Assembly: GCA_035506335.1 (NCBI GenBank)
Contig: DATJPN010000092.1
Span: 1-9,301, forward strand
DNA: 9,301 bases
Reading direction: 5' to 3'
Source: DAIDKA01 sp035506335
GTDB taxonomy: Bacteria > Pseudomonadota > Gammaproteobacteria > Steroidobacterales > Steroidobacteraceae
Shown here: piece by piece, positions 4,675 through 9,301 of the stretch
Layout: each line of letters opens with the position of its first letter
Numbering within the stretch: position 1 is the first letter of the stretch
Notes under the pieces: model-generated
What the model saw: the letters and a program-made list of their open reading frames with translations, nothing else
What the model was told of the DNA's origin: nothing
Databases searched by the model: none
Program-made: the position numbers and the translations under genes

Positions 4675-6531
4675 GTGGGCCTGCTGCGCTCAATACTCTC
4701 GGGACTGTGGCGCGGCCTCGACTTCCTGCGCCGCTTCCTGCACCTGCTGGTGCTGCTGGCGATCGCGGGAGTCGTGGTGGGTGCCCTGGTGAGCCCGCTG
4801 CCGCGGATTCCGGACCAGGCGGCCCTGGTCGTCGCGCCCACCGGTGTTCTGGTCGAGCAGCTCTCGGGAGACCCGCTGTCGCGTGCCGTCGAACAGGCGC
4901 GGGGGCAGGGCCATGAGGAGACGCTGCTGTGGGACCTGACCGATGCCGTCCGCGCCGCGGCCAAGGACGCGCGCATCCGCCTGCTGGTGCTGAACTTCGA
5001 CCAGCTCGACGGGGTGGCCGGCCAGCCGACCATGGCCGAACTGGCGCGTGCGATCCGCGCCTTCAAGGCGTCCGGCAAGAAGGTCATCGCCTACGGCCGG
5101 ACCTATCAGCGCGATGGCTACTACCTCGCCTCCTTCGCCGATGAGATCTATGTCGACCCGATGGGGTACGTGCTGGTGGACGGCTACAGCCGCTATCGCT
5201 GGTACTACAAGGAGATCCTCGACAAGCTGAACGTCGACATCAACATCTTCCGTGTCGGCAGGTACAAGAGCGCGGTCGAGGACTACACCCGCACCGGCAT
5301 GTCCGCCGAAGACCGCGAGGAAAGCCAGGCGTACCTGAATGCCCTGTGGACGGGCTACCAGAAGGCGGTGGACGCCGCCCGCGGCCTCGCCGCCGGTGGT
5401 GTGGCCGGCTACGTCACGGCCTTGCCCCAGGCGGCGGTCGCGGCCGGGGGGGATGCCGCGCGAATCGGGCTGCAGGCCCACCTCATCACCGGGATCAAGT
5501 CCGCGGCGGAGGTCGAGCACCGCATCGGCGAGGTCACCGGCACCGATGATGACGGGAATTTCCGCCAGGTCTCGGCGGAGGATTACGCGCGGGTGCTGCA
5601 CGGTGAATCGGCGCTCGGTCGCCGTGACCGGACCCGCGTCGCGGTCATCGTGGCCGCGGGCGATATCCTGGATGGCAGCCAGCCGCCGGGGAGCATCGGC
5701 GGGGATTCGACGGCGCGGCTGCTACGCCAGGCGCGCCAGGATGAGAAGATCAAGGCGGTCGTGCTGCGGGTCGACAGTCCCGGCGGCAGTGTCACGGCCT
5801 CGGAGCAGATCTACCGGGAGGTCATGGCCGTGCGCAAGGCCGGCAAGCCGGTCGTGGTCTCGATGGCCAATTACGCCGCCTCCGGCGGCTACTACATTTC
5901 GGCGCCGGCCGATGAGATCTGGGCGAGTCCCGCGACCATCACCGGGTCGATCGGTATTTTCGCCGAAGTGCCGAATTTCAATCGCGCCCTGGCGAAGTTC
6001 GGGGTGGGCGTCGATGGCCTCGCGACCACGCCGCTCGATGGCATGTTGCGCCTGGATGTCCCGCTCACCGATGCGGCGCGCACGCTGCTGCAATCCACCG
6101 TGGACTACGGCTACGGCCAGTTCCTGGAACGGGTCGCCGCGGGCCGCCACCGCACCACGGCGCAGATCGATGCGATCGGCCAGGGACGGGTGTGGGCCGG
6201 CGCGGACGCACGCGCGCTCGGGCTGGTCGATCATCTCGGGAACTTCAATGATGCGCTCGACGCAGCGGCCAAGCGCGCGCACGTCAGTGACTTCAAGGTG
6301 CAGTTCCTCGAACCGGAACTGACCTGGATGCAGAGTCTGTCGATGGCGGTGAAGGTGAGGGCGGTGCGGGTGCTCGCGAGCACAGGCCTCGCCGATCTCA
6401 CCGGTCTTGCGCCGCCCGGCGGCCTGTCAGCGCTTGCCCGGGCGACACCCCTGGCGCGCGAGATCACGCGCTTGAGCCGCCTCAACCAGCCGGACCGCCT
6501 CTACGCCTACTGCTTCTGCACGGTGCAATAG
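4675..6531 (+). CDS. sppA: Signal peptide peptidase SppA, 67K type (protease IV)
   Basis: SppA is a membrane-anchored Ser/Lys protease that degrades signal peptides left after export. From the GTG at 4675 the protein has 618 residues, equal to E. coli SppA. A membrane anchor lies at about 20-42 (FLRRFLHLLVLLAIAGVVVG). Two S49 domains follow. The N-terminal domain (about 60-290) holds the catalytic lysine in GRYKSAVE (K198). The C-terminal domain (about 320-530) has DSPGGSVTASEQIYREV (367-383), the catalytic serine in YAASGGYYIS (S403) and SPATITGSIGIF (418-429). Both catalytic residues are present, so it should be active. The GTG start is set by length and topology; no Shine-Dalgarno precedes it and no better start is in frame after the rplS stop. 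It sits 46 bases behind rplS and may be fed by read-through. Confidence 0.95.
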   Translation: MGLLRSILSGLWRGLDFLRRFLHLLVLLAIAGVVVGALVSPLPRIPDQAALVVAPTGVLVEQLSGDPLSRAVEQARGQGHEETLLWDLTDAVRAAAKDARIRLLVLNFDQLDGVAGQPTMAELARAIRAFKASGKKVIAYGRTYQRDGYYLASFADEIYVDPMGYVLVDGYSRYRWYYKEILDKLNVDINIFRVGRYKSAVEDYTRTGMSAEDREESQAYLNALWTGYQKAVDAARGLAAGGVAGYVTALPQAAVAAGGDAARIGLQAHLITGIKSAAEVEHRIGEVTGTDDDGNFRQVSAEDYARVLHGESALGRRDRTRVAVIVAAGDILDGSQPPGSIGGDSTARLLRQARQDEKIKAVVLRVDSPGGSVTASEQIYREVMAVRKAGKPVVVSMANYAASGGYYISAPADEIWASPATITGSIGIFAEVPNFNRALAKFGVGVDGLATTPLDGMLRLDVPLTDAARTLLQSTVDYGYGQFLERVAAGRHRTTAQIDAIGQGRVWAGADARALGLVDHLGNFNDALDAAAKRAHVSDFKVQFLEPELTWMQSLSMAVKVRAVRVLASTGLADLTGLAPPGGLSALARATPLAREITRLSRLNQPDRLYAYCFCTVQ

Positions 6532-6553
6532 CCGCGTGCCGCGCGGCCGCGTC

Positions 6554-6559
6554 TATACT
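6554..6559 (+). promoter_or_regulatory. hslR promoter -10 box (TATACT), likely leaderless
   Basis: TATACT (5 of 6 consensus) is followed after 7 bases by the hslR ATG at 6567, so the expected transcription start coincides with the start codon. The bases between are pyrimidine-rich (CGCCCTC) and offer no ribosome binding site. No -35 is evident; the upstream sequence is GC-rich and overlaps the sppA stop region. Confidence 0.55.
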
Positions 6560-6566
6560 CGCCCTC

Positions 6567-6974
6567 ATGCGCAAGGAAGCCCCCGCCGCGGACCCCGAGC
6601 CCATGCGGATCGACCGCTGGCTGTTCTTCGTGCGGCTGTTCAAGTCGCGCACCCTCGCCAGCGAGGCCGTCACCGGCGGCCGGGTGCACCTGAACGGCGA
6701 GCGCGTGAAGGCCTCGCGAGTCGTCCGCAGCGGCGATGTGATCGCGTTCAACCGCGGCGCGGTGCCTTTCGACTGCGAGGTCACGCGCCTGCCGGCCCGC
6801 CGCGGACCGGCGATGGAGGCCCAAACCTGTTACCGTGAGTCGCAGGCCAGCGTGGCCCGGCGGGAGCAGTTCGCGCAGCGCATGCGGCTGTCCGCGGCCC
6901 TCGCGCCGCGGCCGCCGGGGCGGCCCGACAAGCATGAGCGCCGCGAGTTGCGGCGGATACGGGGGCGGGATTGA
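6567..6974 (+). CDS. hslR: RNA-binding heat-shock protein Hsp15 (S4 domain)
   Basis: In E. coli, Hsp15 binds free 50S subunits that still carry a nascent chain on peptidyl-tRNA and helps recycle them. The protein is 135 residues (E. coli 133). The S4 RNA-binding domain spans about 13-72: MRIDRWLFFVRLFKSRTLAS, GGRVHLNGERVKASRVVRSGDVI. The basic C-terminal tail contains RPDKHERRELRR (119-130), closely matching the Hsp15 tail RPDKKERRDL. The ATG at 6567 gives the short N-terminal lead seen in homologues; a second in-frame ATG at 6603 would begin directly at the S4 domain and cannot be ruled out. It lies 35 bases after sppA and overlaps the transporter gene by TTGA. Confidence 0.9.
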   Translation: MRKEAPAADPEPMRIDRWLFFVRLFKSRTLASEAVTGGRVHLNGERVKASRVVRSGDVIAFNRGAVPFDCEVTRLPARRGPAMEAQTCYRESQASVARREQFAQRMRLSAALAPRPPGRPDKHERRELRRIRGRD

Positions 6975-7687
6975 AGACCTACCGATACTACGACCTGATT
7001 CTCGGCGCGTACGTGTGCGTACTGCTGTGCGCCAACCTGATCGGACCGGCCAAGGTGTCGACCGTGCACCTGCCGCTCGTCGGCGCCCGGGATTTCATGG
7101 CCGGGGTGCTGTTCTTCCCGATTTCGTACTTCTTCGGCGACATCCTCACCGAGGTCTACGGCTACGCGCGCGATCGCCGCGTGGTGTGGAGCGGGTTCGC
7201 GGCGCTGCTGTTCGCATCGCTGATGTCGCTCATTATCGTCAACCTGCCGCCCGCGGACGTCTGGCGCGACAAGCAGTCCGCGGTCGAGACGATCTTCGGC
7301 AGCACGCCGCGCATCATCAGCGGTTCCATCATCGCTTTCTGGTGCGGCTCCTTCGTCAACAGCTTCGTGCTGGCGAAGATGAAGGTCCTGACCCGGGGCC
7401 GCTGGCTGTGGACGCGCACCATCGGCTCGACGCTGTGCGGGGAACTGGTGGACTCGGCGCTGTTCTATACCATCGCCTTCGCCGGAACCTGGGCCAGCAG
7501 CGAGCTGGTGAACGTGATGGTCACGCAGTACGTGCTGAAGTCCGGCTGGGAGGTGCTGTCGACCCCGGTGACCTACAAGCTGGTGAACTTCCTCAAGCGC
7601 GCCGAGGGCGTGGACTTCTACGACCGCCACACGAACTTCACGCCCTTCTCGCTGCGCGTGCCGGACGGGCGCTCGGGCGGCCGCTGA
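6971..7687 (+). CDS. VUT-family queuosine precursor transporter (YhhQ-like, COG1738)
   Basis: This is an integral membrane protein of the family that includes E. coli YhhQ, which imports preQ0/preQ1 for queuosine in tRNA. It has 238 residues with hydrophobic stretches near 8-27, 40-60, 72-91, 114-135, 150-172 and 190-208. Family motifs include DILTEVYGYARDRR (57-70), GSFVNSFVLAKMK (126-138), RTIGSTLCGELVDSALFY (149-166), STPVTYKLVNFLKR (197-210) and the C-terminal DFYDRHTNFTPF (215-226). The start is TTG at 6971, inside the TTGA shared with the hslR stop; MKTYRYYDLILGAY is a plausible family N-terminus and no ATG lies nearby in frame. The last dozen residues are low-complexity. The family call is strong; the exact substrate (preQ0, preQ1, or queuine) is not readable from sequence. 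Confidence 0.88.
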   Translation: MKTYRYYDLILGAYVCVLLCANLIGPAKVSTVHLPLVGARDFMAGVLFFPISYFFGDILTEVYGYARDRRVVWSGFAALLFASLMSLIIVNLPPADVWRDKQSAVETIFGSTPRIISGSIIAFWCGSFVNSFVLAKMKVLTRGRWLWTRTIGSTLCGELVDSALFYTIAFAGTWASSELVNVMVTQYVLKSGWEVLSTPVTYKLVNFLKRAEGVDFYDRHTNFTPFSLRVPDGRSGGR

Positions 7688-7693
7688 AGCGGC
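7680..7693. repeat. Small inverted repeat between the convergent transporter and wrbA genes
   Basis: GCCGCTGAAGCGGC is a perfect 6-bp dyad around GA that spans the transporter stop codon (7685-7687). The 41-base convergent gap (7688-7728) holds no T-tract on either strand, so no standard terminator can be called. The hairpin might still define 3' ends. Confidence 0.3.
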
Positions 7694-7728
7694 GCGAAGT
7701 CCCCGCCCCGGCGTCCGCGTCCGGTTCT

Positions 7729-8337
7729 TCAGCCGGCGGCCAGGCGGGCCGTGATGCGCGCGACGTGCTCTCCCTGGTAGCGGCACATCTCCAGTTCCAG
7801 CGCGCTCGGCATGCGCATGTCGCTGCCGCCGCCGGTGACACAGCTCGCGCCGTAGGGGGTCCCGCCGGTGACCTCGCGCATCGTCGTCAGATCCTTGAAG
7901 GTGTAGGGCAGGCCGACGATGATCATGCCGTGATGCAGCAGGGTGGTATGGAACGAGGTGATCGTCGTCTCCTGGCCTCCGTGCTGACTGGCGGTGCTGC
8001 AGAAGACGCTGCCGACCTTGCCGACCAGTGCCCCGCGCGCCCAGAGCCCGCCGGTCTGGTCGAGGAAGTTGCGCATCTGCGCGGCCATGTTGCCGAAACG
8101 CGTCGGGGTGCCGAAGAGGATCGCGTCGTACTCATGCAGTTCGTCGGGTGCCGCGATCGGCGCCGCCTGGTCGAGCTTGAACCCGGCGGCCTTGGCGACC
8201 TCCGGAGGAGTCAGTTCCGGAACGCGCTTCACGCTGACCGTCGCGCCGGCAACGCGGGCGGCACCGGCCGCCTGCGCCTGGGCCATCGCCTCGATGTGAC
8301 CATAGCTGCTGTAATAGAGAATCAGAATCTTCGACAT
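7729..8337 (-). CDS. wrbA: NAD(P)H:quinone oxidoreductase WrbA (flavodoxin-like)
   Basis: WrbA is a tetrameric FMN enzyme that reduces quinones by two electrons using NAD(P)H, which avoids semiquinone radicals. The protein is 202 residues (E. coli 198). Family motifs are the FMN phosphate loop YYSSYGHIE (8-16), GTPTRFGNMAAQMRNFLDQT (76-95), GGLWARGALVGKVGSVF (96-112), STASQHGGQE (114-123) and HHGMIIVGLPY (135-145). The ATG at 8337 gives MSKILILYYSSYG, the expected N-terminus. Its Shine-Dalgarno GAGG lies 5 bases upstream and overlaps the TAG stop of the hydrolase gene ahead of it. The 8-base gap indicates a shared transcript with the hydrolase. Confidence 0.96.
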   Translation of the reverse strand: MSKILILYYSSYGHIEAMAQAQAAGAARVAGATVSVKRVPELTPPEVAKAAGFKLDQAAPIAAPDELHEYDAILFGTPTRFGNMAAQMRNFLDQTGGLWARGALVGKVGSVFCSTASQHGGQETTITSFHTTLLHHGMIIVGLPYTFKDLTTMREVTGGTPYGASCVTGGGSDMRMPSALELEMCRYQGEHVARITARLAAG

Positions 8338-8345
8338 GCTCGCCT

Positions 8346-9176
8346 CTACGGGTTGGGGGTGGAGTGGCGCGTGAGAAACGCCCGGCAAAGCTGGGCGTAC
8401 CGGGCCGGCTGGTCAAGATTGATCAGGTGGCCGGCTTCTTCAATTGTAACGTGCTCGGCGTGCGCCAGCCGAGTGCACAGCAGGCGTGCCGACTGCAGGC
8501 GGCTCGGCAGGTCGAACTCGCCGCTCAGGACCAGCGTCGGGGCGAGGATCCGGTCCAGGCGGATCGGTTGGGCCGCCGCGGACGCGGGTGGTCCGAGCAG
8601 GTCGCGTCCGGGGTAGCGCGCGATCATGGCGGTGACCAGGTCCTGCAGGTGCCGATCCTCGGTGCACAGCTGCACCAGTGCGTGAGCGCGCCACTGCCGC
8701 CGGAAAGCCTCGAGTCCGTGCCGGCGGGCGGTGTCGCGGAAGGCCGCGATGGGCACGTCGGCGTCGGATGCATCATCGAGGGCCGGCGGGCCGTCCAGGA
8801 TCAGGGCGCTGACCCGTTGCGCTGAGCGGCTCGCGAACTGCAGCGCGGCGCGGGCCCCCTGTGACATCCCGAGCAGCGCCACCGTGTCGAGGGCGAGGTG
8901 ACGGCACAGCTCCTCGATATCCGCCGCATCCGCGGCGGCGTCCGGGGTCCCGCCGGAGAGTCCGTGACCGCGCCGATCGAGGCGCACCAGCCGGAACTGA
9001 TCGCGCAGGATCGCCACCTGGGGATTCCACATCTCAAGATCGAACGTCCAGCCGTGCAGCAGGATCAGCGGCTCGCCGCGGCCCTCGTCGCGGTAACGCA
9101 GCTGCGTGCCTCGCACGTCGAGAAACCGGTCCGCGGATGGTTGGGCCTCCGGGCGCGAGGCAGGGCGGGCAGTCAT
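8346..9176 (-). CDS. Alpha/beta-hydrolase fold protein
   Basis: This is a 276-residue alpha/beta hydrolase with a complete catalytic triad: nucleophile Ser105 in GMSQG (103-107), acid Asp222 in SGEFD, and His250 in EEAGH. The oxyanion-loop motif is LLHGWTF (39-45), followed by RLDRRGHGLSGG (65-76). The cap region (about 135-200) is variable, so the substrate cannot be named. Family members include esterases, lactonases such as 3-oxoadipate enol-lactonase, peroxidases and hydrolytic dehalogenases. I chose the ATG at 9176 because the domain begins soon after. The frame stays open to 9290, but that stretch carries promoter-like boxes and dyads. It is the first gene of a two-gene unit with wrbA, which hints at quinone or aromatic-compound stress. 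No clear Shine-Dalgarno precedes 9176. Confidence 0.85.
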   Translation of the reverse strand: MTARPASRPEAQPSADRFLDVRGTQLRYRDEGRGEPLILLHGWTFDLEMWNPQVAILRDQFRLVRLDRRGHGLSGGTPDAAADAADIEELCRHLALDTVALLGMSQGARAALQFASRSAQRVSALILDGPPALDDASDADVPIAAFRDTARRHGLEAFRRQWRAHALVQLCTEDRHLQDLVTAMIARYPGRDLLGPPASAAAQPIRLDRILAPTLVLSGEFDLPSRLQSARLLCTRLAHAEHVTIEEAGHLINLDQPARYAQLCRAFLTRHSTPNP

Positions 9177-9216
9177 TTCACGCAGAATTTCGGATAGCGA
9201 ATGAGTTTTCGATTTC

Positions 9217-9245
9217 AGGCTACGACGCGTGGGTTGCACCGTCAA
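9217..9245 (-). promoter_or_regulatory. Candidate promoter of the hydrolase-wrbA operon
   Basis: On the minus strand TTGACG (9245-9240) is followed after 17 bases by TAGCCT (9222-9217), giving a start near 9210 and a leader of about 34 bases to the ATG at 9176. The -35 is strong (5 of 6); the -10 keeps only the key first, second and last bases. The -35 lies inside one arm of the inverted repeat at 9238-9269. Confidence 0.5.
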
Positions 9246-9269
9246 GCGATGCCCGGCTTGCTTGACGGT
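9238..9269. repeat. 10-bp perfect inverted repeat with a TTGACG box in each arm (operator candidate)
   Basis: ACCGTCAAGC (9238-9247) and GCTTGACGGT (9260-9269) are perfect reverse complements with a 12-base spacer. Each arm reads TTGACG outward: leftward it fits the hydrolase promoter, and rightward it could serve as the -35 of a divergent promoter (TTGACG, 18 bases, CACAAT at 9286-9291) for a gene beyond the window. A dimeric regulator bound here would cover both -35 boxes. Confidence 0.6.
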
Positions 9270-9275
9270 ACAATG

Positions 9276-9300
9276 TTCGAAAGACCACAATGCTTTCGAA
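9276..9300. repeat. 8-bp perfect inverted repeat TTCGAAAG-N9-CTTTCGAA
   Basis: TTCGAAAG (9276-9283) and CTTTCGAA (9293-9300) are perfect reverse complements around a 9-base spacer. The dyad spans the -10 position of the possible rightward promoter. Its centre is about 34 bases from the centre of the neighbouring dyad. Regulator identity is unknown. The sequence continues past the window, so a hairpin at the 5' end of a rightward transcript is also possible. Confidence 0.6.
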
Positions 9301-9301
9301 T

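Noticed and set aside
6538..6551. Overlapping GC palindromes (GCCGCGCGGC, CGCGGCCGCG) upstream of hslR as an operator
   Set aside because: Such strings are expected often at this GC content and have no spacing or partner that suggests function.
6835..8616. A 593-codon plus-strand open frame across hslR, the transporter and wrbA
   Set aside because: It overlaps three genes with strong family motifs in other frames, and its translation is low-complexity.
9177..9290. N-terminal extension of the hydrolase to an ATG at 9290
   Set aside because: The frame is open, but the extension covers two perfect dyads and a promoter-like region of different composition, and family members start near the 9176 ATG.
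9273..9301. Start of a rightward gene at ATG 9273 or 9290
   Set aside because: Only 4-10 codons are visible before the edge, both ATGs lie in or beside the second dyad, and no ribosome binding site is seen. A divergent gene is plausible but cannot be called.

Overview
The window comes from a GC-rich proteobacterium, most likely a gammaproteobacterium. Codon third positions are almost all G or C. The core ffh - rpsP - rimM - trmD - rplS order, the CorB-type gene divergent from ffh, an E. coli-length (618-residue) SppA and an Hsp15 homologue all fit that group. The genus cannot be told from this sequence. Most of the window is conserved housekeeping sequence. I found no CRISPR array, insertion sequence, phage gene, toxin-antitoxin pair, tRNA or rRNA, and nothing I would call a wholly new system.

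Layout: (1) 1-1210, minus strand: a CorB/HlyC-type CBS-domain membrane protein, cut at its C-terminus by the window edge. (2) 1211-1280: a 70-base divergent intergenic region with a dyad, a short direct repeat and a perfect TATAAT box 6 bases before the ffh ATG. (3) 1281-4628, plus strand: ffh (SRP GTPase), rpsP (S16), rimM (30S maturation), trmD (tRNA m1G37 methyltransferase) and rplS (L19). (4) 4675-7687, plus strand: sppA (signal peptide peptidase), hslR (Hsp15, S4 domain) and a VUT/YhhQ-like queuosine-precursor transporter that overlaps hslR by 4 bases. (5) 7729-9176, minus strand: an alpha/beta hydrolase followed 8 bases later by wrbA, read as a two-gene operon. (6) 9177-9301: a less GC-rich upstream region with two inverted repeats and outward-facing TTGACG boxes, which looks like a regulated divergent promoter.

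The plus-strand genes share a theme of making and exporting protein. Ffh targets nascent membrane proteins and SppA degrades the signal peptides left after export. S16, L19 and RimM build ribosomes. TrmD modifies tRNA, the VUT protein probably imports a tRNA-modification precursor, and Hsp15 acts on stalled 50S subunits. No intrinsic terminator with a T-tract is visible from 1281 to 7687, so read-through is possible, with internal promoters before rpsP and hslR.

The points most worth a second look are: TrmD residues that differ from E. coli at the proposed catalytic Asp169 (Glu here) and at Pro89 (Ala here); two candidate leaderless genes (ffh and hslR); the symmetric divergent operator/promoter at the right edge; absence of the ypjD gene that usually sits between ffh and the corB homologue; and sppA placed directly behind the ribosomal-protein operon.
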